64,000 nt of DNA from Saccharum officinarum (lineage: Eukaryota; Streptophyta; Magnoliopsida; Poales; Poaceae). Positions 1-11,263 of this stretch are shown here, piece by piece; position 1 is the stretch's first letter; every line of letters starts with the position of its first letter. Below the pieces are notes generated by a model. It ran no database searches, was not told where the DNA came from, and saw nothing but the letters and a program-made list of their open reading frames with translations. The DNA is taken from assembly GCA_020631735.1 (NCBI GenBank), contig CM036167.1, positions 3,352,988 through 3,416,987 of the forward strand, given 5' to 3'. The translations under genes were made by a program, and so were the position numbers.

Positions 1-785
1 CACCGGCTGCACGGCCGCTGGGGCCCGCCGGGGCTATGGGCGGTTACATCACACTGTACAGTGCCGGCGGCGGCGGCGGCGGCGCCGGCTCCGCTCTCCT
101 TTTACGTCTGCTTATTGCGGCATTAACGGGGGAAAGAAAAGGGGGCCGGGTGGGCGGGTGGATCAGAGCACAATTCCCGAGGGCAGCGCGCCCTCCGTCC
201 TCTGTGTGCGTGCGTGCGTGTGCCGTGTGCGTCGTCGTGCGCATCGATCTCGGTGGTCATGGTGGGCTTCCTCTTGCTACCACGGTTCGGCATGTGTTCC
301 CGATAGGCGCTAGCCGCCGCTGGGGGTTTCTCGGCTTTGTGCCCGCGCTGCAGCGGCAAGGCAGCGTCGTCTTGGCGCGCCACTCGATGGCCACCCGCAC
401 GGCGCAGCAGCCCCGCCAGGGCCCAAAACTCCAAGCCTGATAAGCTGACTCCGAGGCCAGCCAGCCGGCCTCTTTGGATCCTCTAGCCGTGCTAGCAGCA
501 GCGACTTTAAATTCATCGTCGTCGTCTCACGCTCACACATGCAATAAAGTCTCTCTGCTTACGCTCTTGGCTTTTGTTCTTGAGTTGAGTTCACGCGGCC
601 ATGCACGCATCCTTGGTCTCTTTGCACTCATGCACTACTAGTAGCCAAAATGTTCCCTTTATTTGTTTCCAGATGATACGGGAGTGTTTGCTTATTGGCA
701 GGGCGGGAGCCTTGTAGTACGTCGTAGCTGAGGTGATTATTAGTGCTCTCAGGCTCATCTGATGAAGTCTCCATCTAATGTGCAG
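1..785 (+). other. Probable intron (or 5' part) of the IDD gene
   Basis: No C2H2 or C2HC zinc-finger exon of the ID domain can be read here on either strand, although the exon starting at 786 needs one immediately upstream. The stretch ends in ATGTGCAG, a normal 3' splice site, so I read it as part of the preceding intron. It is GC-rich with a TGTGCGTGCGTG simple-repeat patch near 200-240. The short open frames in it look like chance products of GC richness. The start of the intron and the upstream exons are outside the window. Confidence 0.5.
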
Positions 786-1740
786 GGTGGAGAGCTTCAT
801 AGAGCACCAGGACACCTGCAACGCCGGGCGGGCACGGGCGGACGCCTCGCCGGCGTGTGGCGCCGGTGTGGCCGCTGCTAGTGCCGGGTCGCAGCAGCAG
901 GCGCCGCCGGCCATGTCACTTTCGAGGACAGCATCGAGCACCAGCCCATCCAGCGACATTGTCATCAGCCCGGTGGCCTGGCCCGGTCCGGCACCGGCGA
1001 TTCCAAGCCCTACGACCGCCGCGTTCCACCGGTTCGAACAAGTCCCGTCGCCGCGGACACCGCCATCGGACCACCACCGCGGCGGGCATCACAACCTCGA
1101 GCTCCAGCTCATGCCGCCGTCCTGCAGCGGCGCGGGCGGTGGCGCGTCGGCGTACTGCGGCGGCGCGCCACGCACTCCGGCCGTTCCTCCACAGAGCCAC
1201 GCCGCCGCCGTCATGCAGCTGCAGCTGTCCATCGGCGTCTGCGGCGGCGGCGGGTTCGGGGACGCGGGCGAGCGCGGCGACGAGGTGATGATGCTGGCCG
1301 CAGCAGCGAGGGAGAAGGAGGAGGCGCGGGAGCAGCTGCGGCAGGCAGTGGCGGAGAAGGCGGCGGCGGACGAGGCCCGCGCGCAGGCGAAGCGGCACGC
1401 GGAGCTGGCCGAGCAGGAGCTGGCGAGCGCCAAGCGGATGCGGCGGCAGGCGCAGGTGGAGCTGAGCCGCGCCCACGCGCTCCGGGAGCACGCCGTGCGC
1501 CAGGTGAACGCGACGCTCCTCCAGATCACCTGCCTCGGCTGCCGCCACAGGTTCCGCGCGCGGCCGCTGCAGCGGATGGACGCCGTGGTGGCCCCCGAGG
1601 TGGCCTGCAGCTACATGTCCTCCGTCGTGACAGCAGAGGGCGGCGACGCCGAGGTCGTCGACGACGAGCCGCCCCTCGACGGCGCGGAGGCCATGCTGCG
1701 GCGGCGCCAACACGCCGTGGCCATGGACGTCGTCCTCTAG
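786..1740 (+). CDS. INDETERMINATE-domain transcription factor, last exon (LPA1/SGR5 clade), 5' partial
   Basis: The exon starts after the acceptor at 784-785 with G completing an Arg codon and then reads VESFIEHQDTC, the end of the last (C2HC) finger of the plant ID domain. The split at R/VESF matches the usual intron position in IDD genes. The 317 codons after the split Arg carry HNLELQLMP (an LxLxL EAR-type motif), MQLQLSIG, and then a long Ala/Glu/Arg-rich coiled coil (about nt 1290-1500, EKEEAREQL to RAHALREHAVRQVN). Next comes NATLLQITCLGCRHRF, a C-terminal block typical of the SGR5/IDD14-16/LPA1 clade. Stop is TAG at 1738-1740. Family members are nuclear DNA-binding factors; rice LPA1 and Arabidopsis SGR5 act in gravitropism and tiller or leaf angle. 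Which clade member this is cannot be settled without the missing zinc fingers. Confidence 0.87.
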
Positions 1741-2378
1741 GCTCTAGCTAGCCTGAAATCAGATGATGATCTTCGTTTCAATAGCTTCTTGTTTTTGCCA
1801 ACGAGACGCTGGGGTTGCATTGGCGCCTGCATCATTATGAGGTGTGATGTAATCAGATGCTGATGCCTGATGGACAGTGGAACATCGCTAGCTCGATCGA
1901 TCCAGTGCTGCCTAGTGTTCGAGTCCTGTGATGAGCAGGAAGGATGGGAGCGGTAGCCATTAGGCAAATCCAAGGAGAGACGAAGACGAGGGCTAGCTGC
2001 TAGTAGCTTACTGTGACGTGCATGGAATCTTTCGGTGTTTGCTTCCCATTGGATCTTGTTGGAAAAACATTAGAAAAACATTATATTGCTCATGGAAAGC
2101 AAGTTGATGATGATGCCCTTTGTAAAGGTCAGGCATTCAGTAGCCAGCAAGGATAAGGGTCGATTGTATGCATGCACGCATGATATTTGTCACAACTAAA
2201 TTCATCGACTACTGCAATATATGCCAGAATCTCTTGATAGACCTAAACCACGCTGAGGTCTCTCGGCTGTTTTCAGTAGGGGTCATGGCCGATTTGAGCA
2301 GGCTTGGTTGGTTGGATCGAGGCGCGGAGGCCGCCAAATGGAAGCGGCCAGGAATGGTGTTGGAAGTGGGAGAACCCA
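1741..2378 (+). other. 3' flank and probable 3' UTR of the IDD gene
   Basis: Downstream of the IDD stop the sequence becomes AT-rich and has no convincing coding frame or transposon end. The first 200-350 bases are the likely 3' UTR. The poly(A) site cannot be placed from sequence alone. The region ends at the first MITE. Confidence 0.4.
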
Positions 2379-2619
2379 GGCCCTGTTTAGTTCCTTGAAA
2401 ATTTTACAAAATTTTTTAGATTCCTCATCATATCGAATCTTTGGACACATGCATGAAGCATTAAATATAGATAAAAAATAAAACTAATTACACAGTTTAG
2501 ACGAAATGGACGAGACGAATCTTTTAAGCCTAATTAGACCATGATTGGATAATATTTACCAAATAACAACAAAAATGCTACAGTATCCATTTTGTAAAAA
2601 ATCTTGCATCTAAACCTGC
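2379..2619. mobile_element. MITE copy 1, GGCCYTGTTTAG family
   Basis: The left end reads GGCCCTGTTTAGTTCC and the right end GCATCTAAACCTGC. Internal blocks are shared with five other copies in the window: CACATGCATG, ACACAGTTTAGACG, GACGAATCTTTTAAGCC and ATGCTACAGTA. The element may be flanked by a 3-bp CCA duplication (2376-2378 and 2620-2622). It is a non-coding element with diverged terminal inverted repeats. Confidence 0.7.
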
Positions 2620-2828
2620 CCAAGGTAAGAATCTGGGTGAGGGGACAATGAACTGCTGCACGCTGAAATACGAGGGGAAATACAACGCGCACTAGAGATA
2701 AAACTTCAAAACTCCCAGGACACACTGTTGCGTCGCAGCAATGGCACTAGTAGTCCAAAACAACACGCACAATTACGCGTGCATGTACGCCAGAGATCAG
2801 AGGGCCTGAGCCACGCACACAGTCACAG

Positions 2829-2843
2829 TCTCTCTCTCTCTCT
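2829..2843. repeat. Short TC microsatellite
   Basis: About seven TC units between two MITE copies. No function is implied. Confidence 0.8.
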
Positions 2844-2973
2844 GCAACGACGTCGCCAACTGAAATGATGAAACGCTTCCAGGAGGATGTGAGACCGCTA
2901 GGGAATAGTGACGGCATGGAAACAGATGCGGACGCGCGCATGGTTTTCAGTGGCAGGATGACTTTCTTTCTCG

Positions 2974-3216
2974 GCCCTTGTTTAGATTGAAGATTTTTTT
3001 CAACCTGATGAATAGTACTATTTTCGTTTTATTTGACAAATATTGTCCAATCGTAGACCAACTAGGCTCAAAAGATTCATCTCGTGATTTTGAACTAAAC
3101 TGTGTAATTAGATATTTTTTTTACCTACATTTAGTACTCCATGCAAGCGGCTAAAAATTGATGTAATGAAGAGAGAGTGAAAAAACTTGGAATTTTGAGA
3201 TGATCTAAACATGGGC
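2974..3216. mobile_element. MITE copy 2, GGCCYTGTTTAG family, reverse orientation
   Basis: The ends are GCCCTTGTTTAGAT and ATCTAAACATGGGC. The interior is the reverse complement of copy 1 (AAAAGATTCATCTCGTG, AACTGTGTAATTAG, CTCCATGCA). Flanking TCG at 2971-2973 and 3217-3219 gives a 3-bp target duplication. Confidence 0.75.
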
Positions 3217-3390
3217 TCGGTCTAGCTGAGCACTATCCCGAGCCTCTGCCTCCCCTTGTAGCACTGAAAGATATGCAGAAAGCTCTCACAGAGTCACAGC
3301 ACCGTCTGCCATTGTCTGCACGTTTGCTAGCTGCTGGCCGCTGCATGCGTGCATGTGTGTGCGTGAGCGTGGGGGGAGGAAAATTGATCT

Positions 3391-3653
3391 GCCCCTTGTT
3401 TAGTTCCCAATTCTCCCCAAATTCTACTGTGTAAAAAGAAGATTTCCCGTCACATCAAAATATCGGCAAATGCATGGAGTATTAAATGTTGATGAAATCA
3501 AAAACTAACTGCACAGTTTTGTTGTACTTTGTGAGACGAACATTTTAAGCCTAGTTAGTCAAAATTTAGATAATTTTTACCAAATACAAACGAAATGCTA
3601 CAGAAATTCTGATACAGTATTTTTCTCCCCTATTCCATGAACTAAACGAGGCC
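3391..3653. mobile_element. MITE copy 3, GGCCYTGTTTAG family
   Basis: It starts GCCCCTTGTTTAGTTCCC and ends GAACTAAACGAGGCC. The interior carries the family blocks (GCATGGAGTATTAAATG, TGCACAGTTTTG, GAGACGAACATTTTAAGCC, GCTACAG). The target duplication is not clear for this copy. Confidence 0.7.
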
Positions 3654-4159
3654 ATGTACGAAGAGCCCAAACGAGGCAGTCATGGCTTCTCGCTAGCTAG
3701 CCTGTGCTGCTTTTTTGCAATTTGCAAATGCAGATGCGCGCTAATCAAGCAAAGCGTAGAGGGAGGGAGCTGGAAGAACATTCGTCTGTGCGCTCCCACA
3801 TGGAGGCGGATCGGATCCGCAAATGGGTTGCATCACTACCGGAATTCACTTCTTTGCCGAGCGCCGGAGGTTTTGCCGAGCGTTTTTTTTCGGGCGCTCA
3901 GCAAAGAAGGCTTTCCCGAGAGCCAAATAAAAACACTCGGCAAAGAAGGCTTTGCCGAGCGTCCGATAAACGGCTCTCGGCAAAGAAGTTTCTTTGCCGA
4001 GAGCCAAAAAAACACTCGGCAAAGAAGTCTTTGCCGAGCGTCCGATAAACGGCTCTCGGCAAAGAAGTTTCTTTGCCGAGAGCCAAAAAAACACTCGGCA
4101 AATGCTTCTTTGCCGAGTGCCAAAGTAAAACACTCGGCAAAGCAATTTTTCAAACCACA

Positions 4160-4775
4160 TTTTGGTGCCCTAAACGAATTCAAATAAAAAAAGTTTTCAA
4201 CTACAAAGTTTCATAACTTTTAATGATCTACAAACTTTATATTGGTCATTTCTTTATTCGACAAAGTAATAATTACGTTATTCACAGAATCTATATGTCT
4301 CTCATGTAGTTTCATGAAACTACAAGAGAGATATATAAGATTTGTGAACAATGTTAGCACCACAAATTCGGATGGAAAAACTTCCTAAATGAAGTTTGTA
4401 GATCTCGAAAGGTTATGAAACATTGTAGTTGACCACTTTTTCATTTGAATTCATCTTGTCATGCAAAACTACGTTTGAAATTCAAAATTTTAAAATTTTA
4501 AAATTCGAATTTTTCAAAAGACCTCGGATGGAAAAACTTCCTAAATGAAATTTGTAGATCTTAAAAAGTTATGAAACATTGTAGTTGACCACTTTTTCAT
4601 TTGAATTCATCTTGTCATGCAAAACTACGTTTGAAATTCAAAATTTTAAAATTTGAATTTTTCAAAAGACCTCGGATGAAAAAACTTTCTATATGAAAAA
4701 TGTAGTGCTCGAAAAGTTATGAAACTCTGTGGTTGACAACTTTTTGATTTGAATTCGTTTAGGGCCTCAAACAAT
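4160..4775. repeat. Direct repeats with an inverted copy inside the CACTA element
   Basis: A unit starting CGGATGGAAAAACTTCC begins at 4369 and 4525, with a shortened copy at 4673. Spacing is about 150 bases. Each contains GTTATGAAACATTGTAG and ATTTGAATTC. A copy in the opposite orientation lies at about 4160-4260 (GCCCTAAACGAATTCAAAT, then TTTCATAACTTTT). It pairs with the third unit, which ends AATTCGTTTAGGGC at about 4751-4764. The block could fold into a long hairpin. Confidence 0.8.
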
Positions 4776-4834
4776 CAATTTTCACTTGGTTTAGTATAAT
4801 ATTTGAGTAACTGAAACGGCATATAGACGCATGT

Positions 4835-5012
4835 GAGTGTGTAGTGCAGGTGGCAGAGGAGGTATCGCGTGAGTGAGAGTCTCGGTCACGAGTTCGAATC
4901 CCGCCGACCGCGTAGCCGCGAAAAATGCCGCGACTTGCGACTTCGACGGAGACGGGCGGGCGCTGGCCAGTGGGCCCCTCCCCCGATTGAAAAAAAAATT
5001 TCTAGGTTTTTT
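4835..5012 (+). repeat. SINE-like sequence with tRNA-type A and B boxes
   Basis: TGGCAGAGGAGG (A-box-like, one mismatch to the pol III consensus) is followed about 30 bases later by GAGTTCGAATCCC (B box). A body follows that ends near runs of A and T. No target duplication was found, so this is a candidate old SINE or tRNA-related insertion inside the CACTA element. Confidence 0.35.
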
Positions 5013-5288
5013 TCGCATTTTTTTATTTCGCGCTTTGCCGAGCGTCGGGCTCTCGACAAAGGCTTTGTCGAGTGCCCGATAAACGGCTCTCGGCAAAGAA
5101 ACCTTTGCTGATCGGATTTTTGCCGAGGGCGCTTTGCCGAGAGCTGCGCTCGGCAAAGGCTTTGCCGAGGGACTTAGAGGCTTTGCCGAGAGCCTGGGGC
5201 CCTCGGCAAAGCAGCCGGCTCCGGTTGTGCATGTGATATGCGCTGGGTCTGCACAGAGAAGAATATAGATGTACGCACGTGCCACCTG

Positions 5289-5779
5289 TAAGGATGGCAG
5301 CGGATCGGGTTTGGGGTGGACATCTGCGGATTTTGGGTCCTGCGGGTTCGGGTTTGGGGATGATTTTTCACCCATGATTTTCGGGTTTGGTTTCGGGTTT
5401 AGTATCGGATTCGGTTTCGGGTTTGGTTTTCCACACGTGGATATCCAATGGATATCCGAAATAAATCATTTGGAATTAAAACTCATGTTTTATAATATGC
5501 TAATAATAACTTATTTACTTAGATTATTAAATCTATTCAAAATTGACTCATGAAAATATTTATTATTTGTTGCCTCTTATTTATACATGTGAATATGTGT
5601 ATATTTATCCGCGGGTTTCAGGTATCCATTCGGGTTTCGGGTATCCATTCGGGTTTGGTTTTGGTCATGGATTTCCACCCGAATCGGTATTCGGTTCGGG
5701 TTTGGGTTTCGACTTCGGGTTTTGGTTTTGGGTGCACGGAGACTCCACCCAATCCGAACCCGACCCGTTGCCATCCTTA
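5289..5779. mobile_element. hAT-type MITE
   Basis: The left end is TAAGGATGGCAGCGG and the right end CCGTTGCCATCCTTA, near-perfect terminal inverted repeats. The 8-bp direct repeat GCCACCTG (5281-5288 and 5780-5787) flanks both sides, as expected for hAT transposition. The interior is dominated by degenerate GGGTTTGG/TCGGGTTT and complementary CCCGAACC repeats, with a central AT-rich patch. It has no coding capacity. Confidence 0.9.
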
Positions 5780-5787
5780 GCCACCTG

Positions 5788-7714
5788 TGTCATGTAGCAA
5801 CGGTCTCTACTCTCTACTACGGAGTACACACTACTGGTGTGTTGTAAAGTTTCTATAAAAGACGCATATGTTACTACATGAACCATTTTTAATTAGAAAC
5901 GTATTATTTCTCTTATAAGTGGTTGTATTTCAGCCGATCCTAGAAACGCCATTTAAGAACAGCTAACAAACGGTCGGTAATTGAAGGGTAGTTCTTAATA
6001 CGAGCCGCTTCTGAAAATAAAAACTTTTTTAAAGACGGACCATCTAACCAACATGAATTTTAGGAGAGGCCTGTAATATGGACCGCCTTTAGAAATATGG
6101 GCCGACCTTCAAAAAAATACATAGCTTGTGATTTGTGGCAGCTTTGGATTAGACTAACATGCGTTCCTATTTTCAGTAATTCAGATTTGTTCATAATTTC
6201 ATATTAGGTAATTGTTCAAATTGAACATGTTCTTTATATATACAAATGTCTTACTATGGAAGGGGCGTTTACTATGCGAGCAACCTTGTCATTTGTCAGC
6301 TAAGGGTTGTACCAGGACCCCAGCACTTGCTATTTATGACCTGGGGCCGCCGTGTTCACCCAGAGCGATGGTTAATTGCTTTAGTGGTTATATTCATGCT
6401 CTTCTTGGTCAAGAAAGTTAGCAGAATTGTTGAAGACCATTTTTTAGAGACGTCTTTGTGCTTTGCAGCTCTACACAAACAAGCATTTAGACTGCCTAGC
6501 TATAGTGTCGAAGTGGATGGAGATTATGTAATTTTCAGTCTAGTCACATTCTCAGGATGTTTAGCCCACACCTGAGTAATGTCAACTACATTATTCTATG
6601 TTTATACTACATATAGTGCTTATTTTATATGTAGTGTCCTTATGTTGTGATGCCTTTGTATCCATCTGTATGGACTAGTTAATCATTCTTGAATTCTTAG
6701 TCATGCTTCAACTCTTTTTGAAATAGAGAGCAAAAGAGAGCAAGCCAAATCCTTGAGCACTTGTGGGCTTTGTCAATCATTCATGAGGTATTTGTTACTC
6801 TAGATGGCTAGGAGTCGCCGGCAAGCAACCAAGGTTGTGGTGTGCCACGACAAGTTTGTGAAGGCCCAATCTTGCCTTCGCAAGGGAAGAGATCAAGCTT
6901 AATAAATTATTGAGGAAAGTGGTTGGAAGAGACCTAGCTAGGGTGCACCTTGGAGTGGTCACTCACGGCTTCAAGGGAGACATATGATTCACACAAAGGC
7001 CCAAACTTTAGTGAAACAAATCTTGTCTCATATGTGTTTATCTCAATCTACTTGGTTGTTCGTGTTTGTGAGTGCATGTGTTTTGTGGACTTTCTATTGG
7101 ACATCCCCAAACTCATATCTCCAAGTTTGGTTTGAGCTAAAACTCATTAGGCGTACATTCGTTTTGTTTCATACTAAAAAGGTCAAAAGTTCTAACACTA
7201 ACTTCCGATGTGCATCAAAAGTTCATATCCCTATTGAAACTTCGAACGGTTATTTAATCTACTATGAAGTTTTGTTTTGTGTTAAATTTTAGAAACTCCT
7301 ATTTAACTCCCTCTCTAGGTGACTTCAAGGTCTTTTCGATCCCCAGCCATGGGAAGGCTCTCTTGCCACCTTAAGGAAACTTTCTTGATACATTAGAACC
7401 TTCTTGTACCTTAGTCTCACATACATTGCTTGGGATTGCATCTTGGTGAGATTGAAAGCATTCTATAGTTCATTACATCAAACGTTTGATCATTTTGGCA
7501 CTAGGGAGACTTCAACCAAGCATCATTGGCTTATTACTCTTAGATGTTGTCTCCTCGATCCTAAATAGCTTAGAGATCATGGTTCCATTGAAGAACTTCA
7601 AAGAAGATTGTAAAGGTGCTTCAGAAAAGTGATTGTGAGGGATTCTTGTGCTCACCCCGCTGGAGTGCTAAAGAGCAACTCTAGTGGAATCGAGATATGG
7701 AGTGTGAAAGGATC
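5788..7714. other. Unassigned AT-rich DNA, right part is older retrotransposon-like host sequence
   Basis: No gene, complete transposon or long open frame is recognisable. Around 7295-7330 the sequence TTTAACTCCCTCTCTAGG resembles the pyrimidine-rich stretch near LTR ends of grass copia elements. The following 7330-7709 segment continues, across the nested insertions, at 20828-20847, 22864-23103 and after 28380. I therefore treat it as the oldest layer of the nested block, family unknown. 7710-7714 (GAGTG) is the left target duplication of RLC-1. Confidence 0.4.
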
Positions 7715-9298
7715 AAGATGCCCAAGAGGAGGGTGAATTAGGCTAATTCTAAATTTCTTGCAATAATTAAGCCCTACACTTAGCCTATTTCACCCCATTG
7801 TGCCTAAGAGTGATTCTATTGTTCTACCGCACAAAAGTTTTACACTCTAGGTTCTAATTCTACTCTAGCATGGCAATTTTAGGAATGTAAAGACATGAAT
7901 TGAATTGCTCAAATGTAAATGCTCAAAGTAAAGAGAGAGATAGGAATATGGCGATGTTTTTCCAAGGTATCGGAGAGTCACCACTCCTCACTAGTCCTCG
8001 TTGGAGCACCCGTGCAAGGGTGTAGCTCCCCCTTGATCCGCGCAAGAATCAAGTGCTCTTTATGGGCTGATTCTTTGACACTCCATCACGATAAATCACT
8101 GACAACCACTCACAAGACGACTTGGGTCATCCACAAGCTCCGTCGGATGATCACCAAGTTTTCAATCACCACCGAGCCATCTAGGTGATGGCGATCACCA
8201 AAAGTAACAAGCACAAACTCTCACTTGACCATGACAAGCCTAATGAGAAAGGTGGATGTACACTTACTACTTCCTATGCACTAATGATGTCCTTAATCTT
8301 GGATTCTCAAATCTCAATCACCCTACTAGACTCTTTCACTCTCTTGCACTCTAGTGGTGTTTCTCAGCTGAGCAAATGAGCAAGAGAGCTAAGTTGGACG
8401 AGTAGGAGAAGTATTTATACTCCCCACTTCAAAACATAACCGCTACTGTCCAACTCATCATTATACGAGGTGACCGGACTCGTAGGTCAAGGTGACCTAA
8501 CGCGCCGGTCAGTTCATCGCAGCAACCATGCGCGAGCCTATTAGAGATGACCGTTGGAGTGACCTGACGCAGGTCAACATCCAGTCAGCGCCCACCTGAC
8601 GCGTCCAGTCACTCAAATCCCTCTCTGGATGCTCTCTGATGTCGATCGGATGCTGGCTCATTAGAGTCCGGTCACTTACCTGCAAGCGTCTGGTCCTTGG
8701 TCAACAGCATGTCCATGCTGCTACAGATACGGCTGACTGCATGTCCGGTGAGGGTTACTGTTTAGCATCAGGTCGCAGCAGCCCTCTGCTGTGCAGTCTC
8801 TAGTACTGACTAGATGCGGCACCAGTGCGTCCGGTCACAACCAAACCAGCGTCTGGTCATCAAATTGACCCTCCATTCACTTCCAATTCAAAATCCTCTG
8901 TGAATGAAGTTGACTCCACTTGTCTTTGGGCAGTCCCTGAGCTACCTAGTGCTTTGTTTGACAAGTGTGCAACACACCTAAACCATTAGACTCGCCTAGG
9001 TCAAGCTACTAGTTCATACCCCCTTAATAGTATGGCCAAAGGAAAAGCAAAGTCCTAAACTACTCTAAGTGTCTCTCCAACGCCAATCGACACTTAGAAC
9101 TAGTTGTCCTTAACCTTGTCATTCATCCTTTGAAAACCGAAATGATTTCCATCGATGGGGGCATGAAAACCATAATTGCCTAATCAATCACCATTACCAT
9201 GACCTAACTCAATTTGCCTATGCAAAACACATGTTAGTCACAATAATCTCGTGTCGTCATTAATCACCAAAAGCCTACTTGGGGCCTAGATGCTTTCA
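7715..9298 (-). repeat. RLC-1 3' LTR
   Basis: On the + strand it runs TGAAAGGATC to GATGCTTTCA, so the ends are TG...CA. It is closely related to 19240-20822 and, with different length and content, to the RLC-2 LTR at 57844-59540. On the minus strand the box TATAAATA (8412-8419) lies downstream of a degenerate cluster of CCGGAC/GTCCGG motifs (about 8460-8880), which marks U3. AACAGGGGAGA on the minus strand just inside (9299-9310) is the polypurine tract. Confidence 0.9.
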
Positions 9299-10317
9299 AT
9301 CTCCCCTGTTTTGGTGATTGATGACAACCACCTCGAGTATGTGTATAAGAGATGAGTGAGGTTTTCAACATGCTTAGTTCATATAAGCAATTAACAGTAA
9401 GAACAAGAGGGTCAAACATGCTTATATGACCCAAGCCAACATAACGTACTCACAAGATATGAAATAAGCACGAGTACACAAGGTAAAGCTCGTATGAATC
9501 AGAGTATAACGCGGAAGCAAAGCAAATGAAAATAAACGAGTGACATGTCATATATATAACTAAGTAGAGAGCACACATGTCACACATATATCACATATAA
9601 CACAATGCATGAAAGTAAATAGAAGAGAGCACACAATGCTCTGTCACTGAAGCCTCAAGTGTAGGAGTGACTATCGGAGGCGGCTCTGACGAAGCAACAG
9701 AAGACGGTATTGTCTCGATAGTCCCTGTGACCGGAGCGGCTATGGCAGGAGAAAGGACTCTGAACTCTGGAGGTGTAGGCTATCCTGTGAGCTCACTAAA
9801 AGTAGCACCCAAGCTCCGAGAGACTGGAGTATCTGTCACTAACACAGACTCAGACTGAGTAGGAGTGAAGTATGTGACTATAGGAGTGAAACCCTGAGTC
9901 TACTCGGTCCCTGGTGAAGCAAACCACTGTGAAAATTATTGGGCGGGCATAGCAAACTATGCAGCTATCTATCCCTGACTCTGAAGCCCACTAGGCTGTA
10001 TAGTTGGAGTCACCAGGGTACTAGTAACAGTAGAACCAAGCTGCAACATGGGTCAGTGAGGAGCAATCCCTGTAGCTGTAAGGACAAGCTGCATGAAACC
10101 AAGAAGTTGTTGCTGAGTCTCTAGCTGCTGCTGCTGGAACTGATCTTGACGTGCCTGCATCTGGGCGAGTGCTGCAGCTGTGGGCTATGCCTGATGTGTC
10201 TACTCCTACTGCATCCTATCAAGTATAGCAACCGGAGCAGAGTCTGTTTGAGGTGGCTGTGGCGGAGCTGAGCTGGAGCCACCGACCTCTCTGTCATGAG
10301 CCCGTGGGGTATAGATA
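9299..10317 (-). pseudogene. RLC-1 region between pol and 3' LTR (env-like region remnant)
   Basis: This internal segment lies where Sireviruses carry their third, env-like ORF. No long frame survives on the minus strand. The sequence is rich in CTG/GCTGCTG and in Ser/Pro/Gly-type codons, and it ends at the polypurine tract beside the left LTR. Assignment is by position only; the recognisable start of such an ORF exists in RLC-2 at 50556. Confidence 0.4.
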
Positions 10318-11215
10318 TCCATCGGGCTAGCCGACATGGCCCTGACCCGGAGAAAGCACGACCCGGTGAGGGTCAGGCCGGCACGACACGTCGTGCCTCT
10401 CGGGCCATGCCCAAACAGGCCTCGTGCCTAGCTAGCGGCCCAGGCACGGCCTGCTAGGCCAATTTTTGGGCTGGGCTAGCCCAAGGCTTGGTTCAGCAGG
10501 GGAACAGAGGATGGTGGTGTCGAGGCCACGTCGATGGCGGTGGGCATCAGATCCACGCGCAGCGCGCTCCAATGGTGAGGCTACGGTGGCACCCATGCTG
10601 GAGAGGGGCTACGGCAATGCCCATGCCAGAGATCCGTGGGGAGAAGGGAAGGAAGGAGGCGAGTGGGGAGGGTAGACTGCCGGAGATGGCGCCATGGCGG
10701 CGAGCAATAGGGCACCACATGGACCTCGGGGAGGAGCTTGCAGCCGATGAGGCAAGGTAGAGGTGGCTGAACGGTGGTCGGTGGTACGATGAAGGAGGCA
10801 AGGTAGAAAGCGATGGCTGATTTGGGCAGAATCGTGACTCGCGGACTTGCAAAGGAAAGAGCGAAGCAGCATCAACGGATAAGGTGAGGTGAAGGTATTG
10901 TGGCTGTTGTACGAACAAGTTGTATATGTATTAGGCCATATGGCATTGGGCCTTAGAACCAATCATATCAGCCTGCTAGGAAGTAGGAAGCCTTCCTTGG
11001 AAAAAACATCACGCTGGCACTAGGCCGAGTCTATTTTGCAGGCCGAGCCATGCCGCCCGGCGTGCCTAGGCAGCGGCCTAGGCACGGCCTGCTATATCAG
11101 GCCATGCTAGCCTGGGCCTGTAAGCCACCGGGCTAGGCCGTGCTCATGTCAAGCCAAATTTGTGGGCTTCATGCCAAGCCACCGTGCCTCGAGCTGCATG
11201 GACATTTATATCATG
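10318..11215. mobile_element. GC-rich unclassified insertion in RLC-1
   Basis: The segment is sharply GC-richer than its surroundings and carries many GGCACGGCC, GGGCTAGC and GCACGACC motifs in both orientations. AGGCACGGCCTGCTA occurs near both ends, at about 10442 and 11084. The right part mirrors the left (CGGGCTAGGCCGTGC against GGGCTAGCCGACATGGC). It replaces RLC-1 reverse transcriptase sequence. I could not find a clean target duplication, so exact ends and superfamily are uncertain. Confidence 0.45.
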
Positions 11216-11263
11216 GGCATACGTGGAATCGGCTGGTAGTCATCATCGAATCTATCAGTCAGG

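Larger units (their letters stand above)
3834..5229. mobile_element. Non-autonomous CACTA transposon
   Basis: The left end is CACTACCGGA and the right end TCCGGTTGTG, inverted repeats matching at nine of ten positions. Both are flanked by the 3-bp duplication CAT (3831-3833 and 5230-5232), the CACTA hallmark. Subterminal zones at about 3850-4145 and 5030-5215 are packed with direct and inverted copies of CTTTGCCGAGAGCC and CTCGGCAAAG, the motif bound by transposase in grass CACTA elements. The interior has no transposase frame. It holds a long repeat/fold block (4160-4775) and a SINE-like patch. At 1.4 kb this is a deletion derivative that depends on an autonomous partner. Confidence 0.93.

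Noticed and set aside
916..1713. 265-codon minus-strand frame
   Set aside because: It is the shadow of the GC-rich IDD exon. It has no domain, while the plus frame matches a known family.
3850..4145. CRISPR-like repeat array
   Set aside because: The regular CTTTGCCGAG/CTCGGCAAAG repeats are CACTA subterminal transposase-binding repeats in a plant genome, with CACTA ends and a CAT duplication.
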